DNA from: Haloplanus sp. CK5-1
GTDB lineage: Archaea; Halobacteriota; Halobacteria; Halobacteriales; Haloferacaceae
DNA: 64,000 nucleotides
Reading direction: 5' to 3'
Assembly (NCBI RefSeq): GCF_037201915.1
Contig: NZ_CP147505.1
Coordinates: forward strand, 434,001 to 498,000
Part shown: positions 31,934-40,355 of the stretch, piece by piece
Numbering within the stretch: the stretch's first letter is position 1
Layout of the letters: the number at the start of each line of letters is the position of its first letter
Made by a program: the position numbers and the translations under genes
Notes under the pieces: model-generated
What the model was told of the DNA's origin: nothing
What the model saw: only the letters and a program-made list of their open reading frames with translations
Database searches by the model: none

Positions 31934-33880
31934 ATGAGCAAGCAACAGAACCTATCCGTCGACCATCCGCTCGAACAACTCACGGCCGACGAGATCGAGT
32001 CGGCCGTCGACCTCTTCGAGTCGGAATCGGAACTCGGTGACTACGTCCAGTACCACAACGTCACGCTCAGCGAACCTCCGAAAGCGGAGGTCAGGTCGTT
32101 CGAACCCGGCGACTCGTTCGACCGTGAGATCGACATCGTCGCGCGGGAGGCAGGCGAAACGTACGAGGCCACGGTGTCGCTCACCGAGAACGAACTCCTC
32201 CGTTGTGAGCACGTTCCCGGCGTCGAACCGGCCGTGATGCCCGAAGAGATCGAGGCGGCCCGCGAGACCGTCAAAGCGGACGCGGAGTGGCGGGAGGCAG
32301 CGAAGAAACGCGGCGTCGAGAACTTCGATCTCGTCATGGTCGACCCGTGGTCGGCCAGCGGGTTCGAACCCGAGGAACACGACGACAAGCGACTCTGTCG
32401 AGCGATCTCGTGGGTGCGAACGAGCGAAGACGACAACGGCCGCGCGCGACCGATCGAAGGCCTGTTCGCGTTCGTCGACCTCGACGAGATGGAGGTCGTC
32501 GAGATCGAGGACAACGGAATCCCCGACCCGGACAACCCACTTCCGCCCGAAGACGCCGACTACCGGGCCGACCGGGTCGACACCCGCGACGACTTCGAAC
32601 ACCTCGACGTCGTCCAGCCCGACGGCCCGAGTTGGGAGGTCGAAGGGAACAAGATCGAGTGGCTCGACTGGGAGATGCGCGTCGGGTGGAACGCCCGGGA
32701 AGGCCTCGTCTTCCACGACGTCTCCTTCGACGACGACGGGGAGTCCCGACGCATCCTCCACCGCGCGTCGGCGTGTGAGATGGCGGTTCCGTACGGCGAT
32801 CCGGATCCGAACCACTCCTGGAAGAACGCCTTCGACATCGGCGAGTACCACGTCGGTCGGATGGCCAACGAACTCACCGAGGGCTGTGACTGTCTCGGCG
32901 TCATGAAGTACTTCGACGTCGAGATGAACACGATGGACGGCGAGTCCGAAACCCTCGAGAGCGCCATCTGTATGCACGAGGAAGACGACGGCATCCTCTG
33001 GAAACACACCGACGAGCGCAAGCCACACACCGAAGTCCGCCGCCGCCGTCGTCTCGTCATCTCCTTCATCGCGACGGTGTACAACTACGACTACGGCTTC
33101 TACTGGTACTTCTACCCCGACGGCAGCATCGAGGCGGAGGTCCGGCTGACGGGTGTCGACTCGAACGGCGTCGTGCCGGTCGACGAGACGGCCGACGACA
33201 CCTACGGTCAGTACGCACTCGTCGCGCCGGGCGTCAAAGCGCCGATCCACCAGCACTTCTTCAACTTCCGCCTCGACTTCGACATCGACGGCGGGCCGAT
33301 GCGGGCCCGGGAAGTGCACAACGAGCGGACGGGGAGCGAACGAAACCGGAAGAACGGCTTCCGGGCGAAGGAGACGCTCTTGGAGCGGGAAAACGAGGCC
33401 AGACAGGACATCGACCCGCTTCGCGGGCGATACTGGCGGATCGAGAGCAGCGAGACGGAGAACTCCTACGGGCGCAACTGTGGCTACAAACTCGACCCAC
33501 ACGACAACGTCTCGCCGCCGATGAAGCCGACGTCGAGCGTCATGGAGCGCTCCGGGTTCGTCCAGAACAACCTCTGGGTGACGCCGTTCGACGAGGACGA
33601 ACGGTTCGCCGCGGGCGACTACCCCAACCTGAACGACGAGACGATCGGGCTCCCCGAGTGGACCGAGGCGGACCGCTCGCTCGTCGACGAGGACCTCGTC
33701 GTCTGGTACACGCAGGGTGTCAATCACGTTCCGAGCGCGGAGGATTGGCCGATCCTGTCGGCCGAGATCGCGAGCTTCAGTCTCGAACCCGAGGGATTCT
33801 TCGACAGCAACCAGTCGATCACGCTCCCGCCGGAACCGTGTCACACCGAGTACGACATCACTAGCCCGAGCGACGACTGA
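31934..33880 (+). CDS. Copper-containing primary-amine oxidase
   Basis: 648 residues. 'TVYNYDYGFYW' (about 380-390) carries the N-Y-D/E motif whose Tyr becomes topaquinone; copper ligands are expected from 'HQHFFNFRLD' (His-x-His, about 438) and a later His. 'YDYGFYWYFYPDG' and 'IEWLDWEMRVGWNAREGL' are family hallmarks. It converts primary amines to aldehydes with ammonia and H2O2. No signal peptide, so cytoplasmic. Start at MSKQQN, since the upstream frame is poor. Confidence 0.9.
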   Translation: MSKQQNLSVDHPLEQLTADEIESAVDLFESESELGDYVQYHNVTLSEPPKAEVRSFEPGDSFDREIDIVAREAGETYEATVSLTENELLRCEHVPGVEPAVMPEEIEAARETVKADAEWREAAKKRGVENFDLVMVDPWSASGFEPEEHDDKRLCRAISWVRTSEDDNGRARPIEGLFAFVDLDEMEVVEIEDNGIPDPDNPLPPEDADYRADRVDTRDDFEHLDVVQPDGPSWEVEGNKIEWLDWEMRVGWNAREGLVFHDVSFDDDGESRRILHRASACEMAVPYGDPDPNHSWKNAFDIGEYHVGRMANELTEGCDCLGVMKYFDVEMNTMDGESETLESAICMHEEDDGILWKHTDERKPHTEVRRRRRLVISFIATVYNYDYGFYWYFYPDGSIEAEVRLTGVDSNGVVPVDETADDTYGQYALVAPGVKAPIHQHFFNFRLDFDIDGGPMRAREVHNERTGSERNRKNGFRAKETLLERENEARQDIDPLRGRYWRIESSETENSYGRNCGYKLDPHDNVSPPMKPTSSVMERSGFVQNNLWVTPFDEDERFAAGDYPNLNDETIGLPEWTEADRSLVDEDLVVWYTQGVNHVPSAEDWPILSAEIASFSLEPEGFFDSNQSITLPPEPCHTEYDITSPSDD

Positions 33881-34090
33881 CGGACGGCGTTTCACCGCGG
33901 TGTCGGTATCGAGCACGGAGCCGGCGACGCCGACCGATCGTTTCCGGTCCACCGTCCCTCGAGCGGATCGATCCCAACGGGGGGACACGAACCGCGTCCC
34001 AGCGGCGGGAAACTCGTCCCGTGAGGGCCACACGGCTGACATCCCCACCGTCGGACTCCAACGGATGGATACGGAGGGCAAGGAAGGGTG

Positions 34091-34095
34091 TTTAT
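34091..34095 (+). promoter_or_regulatory. TATA-like element
   Basis: GTGTTTATG centred at 34093 is 23-27 bases before GTG 34118, the spacing of a leaderless haloarchaeal start, and decides that start over the in-frame codons at 34088/34094. Confidence 0.45.
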
Positions 34096-34117
34096 GCCTC
34101 CGACCCTACCCGAACGT

Positions 34118-34783
34118 GTGGACGCTCCGTACGACGTGCTGGGAGTCGATCCGGGCGCCGACGAGGCCGAGCTGGACCGGGCGTACCGGCGGCGCGTGAT
34201 GGAGACCCACCCGGATCAGGGTGGCTCGGCGCGTGCCTTCCAGCAGGTGAAGGCGGCCTACGAGGCCATCCTCGACGACCGAGACGACTCGGCGCCGGAC
34301 GACCGTGTGGACTCGGGGACCGACCCCGGGACCGAAGCGTCCGACGGCCACCGCGACGTCGTCTCCCGGGTCGAGTATTTGGACTACGAGGTGATCGACG
34401 ACCGCGGGTGGTCGATCGACGACGACGACCTGTTCTCGAAGGCGTCGGCGGCGGACCTCGCCCCGACCGCCTACGGGGAGTTCCTGGTCAATCCGGGTGA
34501 GACGCTGCTCGAAGCGGCCGAGAACCGGGGATTCGCGTGGCCCTACGCCTGTCGGGGCGGCGCGTGTGCGAACTGTGCGGTCGCGGTCGTCGAGGGCGAG
34601 ATGGCGACACCCGTCGACCACGTCCTGTCGACGGAGATGGTCGACCGCGGCATCCGGCTCTCCTGTATCGGCGCACCGACCACCGAGACGCTTCGGGTCG
34701 TCTACAACGTGAAGGGGATGCCCGACCTCGACGAACTCAAACTCCCGCCCTACCGGTTCGAGCGGTCGCGGTCGGACGACTGA
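34118..34783 (+). CDS. J-domain / [2Fe-2S] ferredoxin fusion protein
   Basis: 221 residues. Residues 1-50 are a DnaJ J-domain ('PYDVLGVDPGADEAELDRAY', HPD at about 31-33). After an acidic linker, a plant-type ferredoxin domain: 'NPGETLLEAAENRGFAWPYACRGGACANC' with cluster cysteines CRGGACANC and a later 'LSCIG'. Haloarchaeal ferredoxins have an acidic insert like this one's. A J-domain could recruit DnaK during cluster assembly or target the electron carrier. Electron partner unknown. Confidence 0.85.
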   Translation: MDAPYDVLGVDPGADEAELDRAYRRRVMETHPDQGGSARAFQQVKAAYEAILDDRDDSAPDDRVDSGTDPGTEASDGHRDVVSRVEYLDYEVIDDRGWSIDDDDLFSKASAADLAPTAYGEFLVNPGETLLEAAENRGFAWPYACRGGACANCAVAVVEGEMATPVDHVLSTEMVDRGIRLSCIGAPTTETLRVVYNVKGMPDLDELKLPPYRFERSRSDD

Positions 34784-34795
34784 ACCGAGTCCGGC

Positions 34796-35707
34796 TCAGT
34801 GCCGTCGAGCGAGCGCCGCCACCGCGAGCACCGCGAGGAGGGCCGCCACGACGCCGAAGCCGGGCCCGTCGGCCACCGTCGTCGTCGCGGTGGGTGTCGG
34901 CGTCGGTGTTGCGGTGGGCGTCGGCGTGGGCGTCGGCGTGGGCGTGGCGGTGGGCGTCGGTGTTGCGGTGGGTGTCGGTGTCGACGTCGGCGTGGATGTC
35001 GGCGTGGGCGTGGACGTCGGCGTGGGCGTGGACGTCGCGCCTCTGACCCGTACCGTCACCGTCCGCGAGGCGGCGTCGGCGTTGCTCCCGGTCGCGGTGA
35101 CGGTGTATCTGCCCGGCGTGGGGTCGCCCATGTCCACCGTGACCCGGCCGCCACTCCGGGTGATGCGTTCGGTCGCCACTTCGGTCCCCTCGGGCCCGAC
35201 CACCGTCACGTCGAGGCGGTCGACGGCGTCGAAATTGTACTGGGCGCTGATCGAGAGTCGACCGAGGTTCTCGGGGTCGGTGCTTCCGTTGGTGACGGTC
35301 GACCCCCGCCGATCCCGGAGTTCGACCGAATCGATCGTCGGTCGACGAACGCTGATCTCCGCCCGGATATCGCTGTCGTTTGCGACGTAGTACGATCCGG
35401 GCTCGACCCCGTCGAAGTCGGCGGCTGTGGGGTCGTCGACGGTGAACGTCGGCCCGCCGCCGACGGCGTTGAACGTCGTCGGCTCGGTGCCGATGGTGTC
35501 GTCGTCGCCCGTCAGTTCCACCGCCGAGATGTTCAGCGTCTCGCCGATGTAAATCCGCGCGGGCGGCGCCGAACTCGGTGCGCCTCTGGGTTCTTCCACG
35601 GCGACTGCGGGGAGAGCGACTGCACCGACGAGGAGAACCACGAGGAGGGGCACGACCGCCCGTGTCACGTCCGGTATCACTCTCCGATGTTTCGCCCACA
35701 GCGACAT
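34796..35707 (-). CDS. Secreted PGF-CTERM surface protein
   Basis: 303 residues: signal peptide 'AVVPLLVVLLVGAVALPAVA', a beta-rich outer domain with BGN-type 'GETLNISAVELTGDD', a Thr/Pro repeat stalk of about 50 residues ((TPTPT)n, probably O-glycosylated) and the C-terminal tripartite signal 'DGPGFGVVAALLAVLAVAALARRH': PGF motif, helix, basic tail. Archaeosortase A cuts such tails and lipid-anchors the protein. The TPT run is visible as a GTGGGC-type DNA repeat (34890-35040). Confidence 0.85.
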   Translation of the reverse strand: MSLWAKHRRVIPDVTRAVVPLLVVLLVGAVALPAVAVEEPRGAPSSAPPARIYIGETLNISAVELTGDDDTIGTEPTTFNAVGGGPTFTVDDPTAADFDGVEPGSYYVANDSDIRAEISVRRPTIDSVELRDRRGSTVTNGSTDPENLGRLSISAQYNFDAVDRLDVTVVGPEGTEVATERITRSGGRVTVDMGDPTPGRYTVTATGSNADAASRTVTVRVRGATSTPTPTSTPTPTSTPTSTPTPTATPTPTATPTPTPTPTPTATPTPTPTATTTVADGPGFGVVAALLAVLAVAALARRH

Positions 35708-35776
35708 AAATGTAAGTCGTCCAATGCGCCGAGTGGCGGGGAGAAGGCTAAATAGGTGGCGTGGAAACCCTGATCC

Positions 35777-36241
35777 ATGGACTGCCCGCAGTGTGGCGGC
35801 ACGCTCGCCACCTACGCCCTGAGCGGCCGGGAGGCGTCCGTCTGTGAGGACTGTGGCTACGTCGGTATCGCGGCCGAACACCGGGGTGACACCCGTCGGA
35901 TCGAGTCGTGGAACGACGCGCTCCGCCGGTTCTACGGGAGCGACGAGGACCCGACCGTCGAACTCCGTCCCCCGCTGTCCCGGCCGTCGGGCGACGGCCC
36001 GGGTGAGGAGTCGTGGGACGACGCACTCCGTCGGTTCTACGACCGACGGACCGGCAGTGGGGACGACGTCGAGAGGGCGGACGAGACCGAACGGACCGAA
36101 GGGACGGAGGACGACGGCAGCGAGGCGGTCGACGCGGAGTCGGCGACCGCCGGCGACACTACGGACGGGACGGACAGCAGCGGGACCGAGGAGTCGACCT
36201 CCCGGCCACGGCCGTCTCAGTCTTCGGCGGACGACTCCTGA
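35777..36241 (+). CDS. Zinc-ribbon protein with a repeated DALRRFY motif
   Basis: 154 residues. Zinc ribbon '[22 protein letters not shown]' (two CxxC), then '[13 protein letters not shown]' (about 51) and '[13 protein letters not shown]' (about 79), a 28-residue spaced repeat, and a low-complexity acidic tail. The repeat may be a peptide docking site. Its 3' end overlaps the actin gene by 25 bases, convergently. Not otherwise recognised. Confidence 0.7.
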   Translation: MDCPQCGGTLATYALSGREASVCEDCGYVGIAAEHRGDTRRIESWNDALRRFYGSDEDPTVELRPPLSRPSGDGPGEESWDDALRRFYDRRTGSGDDVERADETERTEGTEDDGSEAVDAESATAGDTTDGTDSSGTEESTSRPRPSQSSADDS

Positions 36242-37248
36242 GCCTGTCGCGAGCCCTCGTCCTCTTCTTGCTCCTCGTCGGAGCGGGCGGCGACGAGTGC
36301 ACCGCGCGCGACGCTGTAGAGCGGTTCGTCGACGCTCTGGACCTCGCTGATCGAGAACGGGATCGAGGCGTCGCGGAGGTGGTCCTCGAACAGTTTCTCG
36401 AAGCCGCGGGGGCTGGAGGTGCCGCCGGTGACGACGACGGGGACGTCCAGGTCCTCCTCGACGTCCTCCTCGTCGACCTCCCGGGCGATGTTCTCGATGA
36501 CGTAGTCGAGCAGGTTCTCGTAGTAGATGGCGAGTGCCCCCTCGACGCCGCCCACGTCGGTGCGGAAGTCGAGTTCGAAGTCGTCTTCCTTGATGGAGGT
36601 GACCTTGTCGACGGGTGTGCCCGTCGCCTGGGCGGCCTGTTCGTCGATCCAGTCGCCACCGCGGGCGATGGAGAACTTCATGACCGGCACGGCGTAGTAC
36701 GACAGGCAGACGTTGGTCATGCCCGCGCCGAAGGAGACGCCGAGGCCCGTGAAGTTGTGATTTGCGAGTTCGGAGTAGATGACCGCCATCCCCTCGTTGA
36801 TCGGTTCGGTCTCGTAACCCATGTCCCCGAGCATCGATTCGAGGGTCTTCTCGTGGTACAGCGTCGAGAGATCCGAGTCGATCGGATCGGCCGGACTGGA
36901 GAAGTAGAGGCGCTCGCCCGGGTGATTTGGCTGACCGACCACCTGTTCGGTGATGAGCTTGATCATCGGGATGGCCGAGGACTCCTCGGAGGAGAGGATG
37001 CCGTGTTGCATCGGGCGGCGCGTCTCCTCGTTGAAGATGTTGGCGAAGTTGAGGGCGTCGTCGCCGACGACGTACACCTTGTCGTCCTTTCGGATGTGGA
37101 GGACGTCGCTCCGCGAGAGCATCTGCTCCGCCATGTCGGAGTACTCGATTTCGACGAAGGAGTTGCGTTGCTGGACGAAGACCGTCTCCGCCCCCTCCTG
37201 CTGTGCCGAGATGAGGTTCATGGTGCCGACGTCTAGGCCTTTTGCCAT
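36217..37248 (-). CDS. Actin/MreB-like cytoskeletal protein (salactin/volactin type)
   Basis: 343 residues from [12 protein letters not shown]. Actin-fold phosphate loops: '[12 protein letters not shown]' (P1), '[13 protein letters not shown]' (P2, about 160) and '[16 protein letters not shown]' (adenosine motif, about 285). No insertion of the actin type, and an acidic 25-residue tail. It resembles the haloarchaeal actin homologues described as salactin and volactin rather than bacterial MreB; the exact orthology needs a tree. Probably a cytoplasmic filament protein. Confidence 0.75.
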   Translation of the reverse strand: MAKGLDVGTMNLISAQQEGAETVFVQQRNSFVEIEYSDMAEQMLSRSDVLHIRKDDKVYVVGDDALNFANIFNEETRRPMQHGILSSEESSAIPMIKLITEQVVGQPNHPGERLYFSSPADPIDSDLSTLYHEKTLESMLGDMGYETEPINEGMAVIYSELANHNFTGLGVSFGAGMTNVCLSYYAVPVMKFSIARGGDWIDEQAAQATGTPVDKVTSIKEDDFELDFRTDVGGVEGALAIYYENLLDYVIENIAREVDEEDVEEDLDVPVVVTGGTSSPRGFEKLFEDHLRDASIPFSISEVQSVDEPLYSVARGALVAARSDEEQEEDEGSRQAQESSAED

Positions 37249-37376
37249 ACCCGTGTGATGCCCCGTCGCCATCATAAACGTTCGCCAAAGTGTCCGACGG
37301 ATTACCTAGGTCTGACGCACGTCAGACGCCCGAAATCGGGTGATCGCGGAGATGGAGCGACGGCACGCCCGCGGCG

Positions 37377-38318
37377 TCATCGCGAGAACAGGTCCTTCGC
37401 GCGGTCGACGAGTCCCTCGTCGTCCTCGGTGGCGATCTCCTCGGCCTCCTGTTGCTGGCGGAGTTCGCTCAGCGCCGCCGTCTGGTCGTCGACACCCGAC
37501 GAGGTGTCCGTCTTCTGCTCGCGGCCCTGCAGTTTCCGAAGGTTCGAGAGCGCGTCGTCGACGCCGTCACTCGACGACCGGACGGTCGTCGCCTCCGCGT
37601 TCTCGAAGGCCTCGCGGTCGACTTCCACGTCGGCGTCGGTGTTCAACTCGAGGCGCTTCGTGTTCTTCCGGTCGACACCGCCCCACGAGAGGTCGGCGCC
37701 CGCCATCGCCTCGTCGATGTCGCGACGCACTCGCTCCTCGGAGACGGACTCGGTCGTCCCGTCGGCGGCGGTCCCGGCGTCGCTCCCGCCGGTGTTCGCC
37801 GCCCCCCCGCCGGTTGCGGCCGCCCCGTCGGTGGCGCTCCCGGCGCGTGCCACCTGGTGGCCCACCAGGGCTGCCCCCGTCGCCCCGACGACGGCGACGA
37901 GACCGACGGCGTAGACGGCGATGATCTGTGCGCTGTAGTCCGGCGACCGCGAGACGTTCCAGTTCATCGGGTACACCGACGTGAACGCCCCGACGGCGAC
38001 GAAACACACCCCGAGGCCGGCGATGGCGGCGTACCGCATCCGGTCGTCGCCCGGGAGGAGAACGACGATACCGAGCAGGAGTACCGGGAAGCCGCCCGCG
38101 GACGCCACCACCGCCACCTCGCGGAGGGCGAAGGCGGTGTCCCCCGGACTGCTGGCGAGTGCCGACAGGAAGAACACGACGATACCGACGCCCCCGAGGG
38201 CGATACCGCCGAAGAAGAGCGCGAACCCGAGGTAGACGTCCGTCTCGGTCTCGGGATCTCCGATGTATCGCCCGTACCACTCGAAGAGTACGTTGTCGGG
38301 GGTGCCGTCGGGGGTCAT
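37377..38318 (-). CDS. Polytopic membrane protein (DUF7139-like)
   Basis: 313 residues. Four or five membrane helices in the first 165 residues ('YLGFALFFGGIALGGVGIVVFF', 'FPVLLLGIVVLL', 'IAGLGVCFVAVGAFTSV', 'IIAVYAVGLVAVVGATGAAL'), then a long acidic cytoplasmic tail with 'VRRDIDEAMAGADLSWGGVDR'. Family name from memory. Next to the actin gene on the same strand (129-base gap), so a role in envelope or shape is possible but unsupported. Confidence 0.65.
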   Translation of the reverse strand: MTPDGTPDNVLFEWYGRYIGDPETETDVYLGFALFFGGIALGGVGIVVFFLSALASSPGDTAFALREVAVVASAGGFPVLLLGIVVLLPGDDRMRYAAIAGLGVCFVAVGAFTSVYPMNWNVSRSPDYSAQIIAVYAVGLVAVVGATGAALVGHQVARAGSATDGAAATGGGAANTGGSDAGTAADGTTESVSEERVRRDIDEAMAGADLSWGGVDRKNTKRLELNTDADVEVDREAFENAEATTVRSSSDGVDDALSNLRKLQGREQKTDTSSGVDDQTAALSELRQQQEAEEIATEDDEGLVDRAKDLFSR

Positions 38319-38422
38319 CGGATGGGTCTACAGGCTCATCACACAAGACTGTTGGCGACCGTCTGACGCGGGTCTGACGCCGTATCCGAAGGCTTATCAT
38401 CGGACTCGCCGACCCATCTACG

Positions 38423-39697
38423 ATGCCCTCCCGGTCCAGTCTTCGCTTGGGCGACGCACTCGTCGTCCTCGGCTGTCTCTGTCTCGTCGGCACCGTCGTC
38501 GGCGGCGCGGCGCTGGCCCCGCCCGGCACGACCGGCACCGCCACCGACAACACCTCCGGCGACGTCCGGGAGACCCTCGTCGGCGTCCAAGGGGTCGGAA
38601 GCTACCACGACGGCGGCTCAGTCCGCTACTTCGACGGCACCGAGGAACGGTGGCGCGAGTCGTCGGCCCCCGTCTACTTCGACGTGACTCAGTTGGAGGA
38701 CGGCCGTGTCCTCGCGGGCTACATGGCCGGCGGCTACGAGGAGTGTGGTCCCTACGAGTCGCCGTGTCACCGCACCGGCTACCGGGTCATCGACCCCGAG
38801 CCCTCGCCAGAGGTGGTCGAGGAGTGGTCGTTCCCGGTCCGAACCCGCGTCGCCAGCGAGGTCCACGACGTCGAACCCCTCCCCGGCGGCGGCGTCGTCC
38901 TCGCGGATATGGAACACGAACGGATCCTGATCGTCGAGGACGGCGAGGTGACGTGGGAGTGGGAGGCCAGTACGCGCTACGACGCCCCCGAGGATCCGAC
39001 CACGGAGGACTGGCTCCACATCAACGACGTCGACCGCATCGGCGACGGGCGATTCCTCGTCTCCGTGCGGAACGCGAACCAGTTGCTCGTCCTCGAACAC
39101 GGCGAGGGCGTCGTCGAGGTGATCAACGAGGACCCCGACGGCGACACCGACGACCCGACCGGCGATCCGTCGGTCCTCTACCACCAGCACAATCCCCAGT
39201 GGCTCGGTGACGGTGCCGTCCTCGTCGCCGACAGCGAGAACCACCGCGTGGTCGAACTCCACCGGACCGACTCGGGCGACTGGGAACCCGCGTGGGTGCT
39301 CGAGGGGGCCGGCGGTCAGAAGTTCGACTGGCCCCGCGACGCCGACCGCCTCCCCAACGGCAACACGTTGATCACGGACACGCGCAACGCCCGCCTCGTC
39401 GAGGTCAACGAGTCCGGCCGCGTCGTCTGGGAACGGCAACTCGACTACCGCACCCTCCCCTACGAGGCCGACCGCCTGCCCGAGGGCGAGACGGTCGGAG
39501 GACCCACCTACGGCGACGGCGGGACGGCGAACGCCGGTGGCGGGAACGTCCCGGTGCTGACGCCCCTGCTTCGGCTGGCAAGCGCCGCCGTGCGCCTCCC
39601 GCTGTGGGTGAGCGAACTCCACGTCTTCACGACGCTCGTCTCGCTCGCGCTCGTCGGATCCGGGGTCGTCCTCCGCCTGCGCCGGCGCTTCCGGTGA
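38423..39697 (+). CDS. Aryl-sulfotransferase-like membrane protein
   Basis: 424 residues: N-terminal membrane helix/signal ('LVVLGCLCLVGTVVGGAAL'), six-bladed propeller with ASST-type repeats ('HDVEPLPGGGVVLADMEHERI', 'HINDVDRIGDGRFLVSVRN', 'NPQWLGDGAVLVADSENHRVVEL', 'DADRLPNGNTLITDTRNARLVEV') and a C-terminal anchor ('LVSLALVGSGVVLRLRRRF'). Haloarchaeal members are annotated as arylsulfotransferases; catalytic activity is not evident from the sequence. Extracytoplasmic. Confidence 0.7.
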   Translation: MPSRSSLRLGDALVVLGCLCLVGTVVGGAALAPPGTTGTATDNTSGDVRETLVGVQGVGSYHDGGSVRYFDGTEERWRESSAPVYFDVTQLEDGRVLAGYMAGGYEECGPYESPCHRTGYRVIDPEPSPEVVEEWSFPVRTRVASEVHDVEPLPGGGVVLADMEHERILIVEDGEVTWEWEASTRYDAPEDPTTEDWLHINDVDRIGDGRFLVSVRNANQLLVLEHGEGVVEVINEDPDGDTDDPTGDPSVLYHQHNPQWLGDGAVLVADSENHRVVELHRTDSGDWEPAWVLEGAGGQKFDWPRDADRLPNGNTLITDTRNARLVEVNESGRVVWERQLDYRTLPYEADRLPEGETVGGPTYGDGGTANAGGGNVPVLTPLLRLASAAVRLPLWVSELHVFTTLVSLALVGSGVVLRLRRRFR

Positions 39698-39743
39698 CTC
39701 GTCGGCCGGCGCGTTTTTCCTCCACCCCACCCCACCGTCGCGT

Positions 39744-40304
39744 ATGGACGAGGACGACCTCCGCTGGGAGACGACCGACTCGGCCGTCGACTACACCTGT
39801 CCCGGGTTCGACGTACGACGCGACGAGGTCACCCTGCCCGACGGCACCGAGACCGACTACCACTACGTCGACGAACCCGCGGCCGTCGTGGTTCTTCCCT
39901 TTACCGCGGACGGCGACGTGGTCGTCATCGACGAGTGGCGGCAGGCGGTCGGCCGCGTGAACCGTGGGCTCCCCGCCGGCTCGATGGAGGACGACGACGG
40001 CGACGTTGAGGCGGCCGCCCGGCGCGAACTCCGTGAGGAGACGGGGTACGAGGCCGGCACGGTGTCGCGGCTCTTCTCGGTCGAGCCGACCAACGGGATC
40101 GCCAACTCGGCCCACCACTACGTCGTCGCCCGCGACTGCACCCCGACCGGATCGCGCGACCTCGATTTCAACGAGAGCATCCGCGTCTCCACGACGGCGT
40201 ACGACGACCTGCTCACGGCCGCCATCACCGACGCCCTGCACGACGGTCGGACGATCACCGCAGTCACGGGCTACGAACTCCGAGAACGAGACGCCGACAC
40301 GTAG
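39744..40304 (+). CDS. NUDIX hydrolase (ADP-ribose pyrophosphatase-like)
   Basis: 186 residues with the full Nudix box at about 78-100: 'GSMEDDDGDVEAAARRELREETGYEAG' (G-x5-E-x7-REUxEExGU, with an extended first part). 'EPTNGIANSAHHYVVA' is typical of ADP-ribose/sugar-nucleotide hydrolases. Cytoplasmic; hydrolyses NDP-X compounds with Mg2+. 46 bases after the preceding gene. Confidence 0.85.
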   Translation: MDEDDLRWETTDSAVDYTCPGFDVRRDEVTLPDGTETDYHYVDEPAAVVVLPFTADGDVVVIDEWRQAVGRVNRGLPAGSMEDDDGDVEAAARRELREETGYEAGTVSRLFSVEPTNGIANSAHHYVVARDCTPTGSRDLDFNESIRVSTTAYDDLLTAAITDALHDGRTITAVTGYELRERDADT

Positions 40305-40355
40305 CCGTCGCTGGCCGGTGTGAAAAAAGCGAGAAGTCGCGATGAGGCGGAAGCC

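Noticed and set aside
31952..34081. A 709-codon open frame on the reverse strand of the amine oxidase gene
   Set aside because: It mirrors the codons of a clear enzyme gene; high GC in third positions keeps the antisense frame open. Composition (Arg, Val, Asp repeats) is not protein-like.
34890..35040. Tandem DNA repeat of GTGGGC/GTCGGC units
   Set aside because: Explained by the Thr-Pro stalk of the surface protein, not a separate element.
34796..37288. An 830-codon reverse frame spanning three genes
   Set aside because: Only its last 303 codons (the PGF-CTERM protein) are real; the rest is the shadow of the actin and zinc-ribbon genes.
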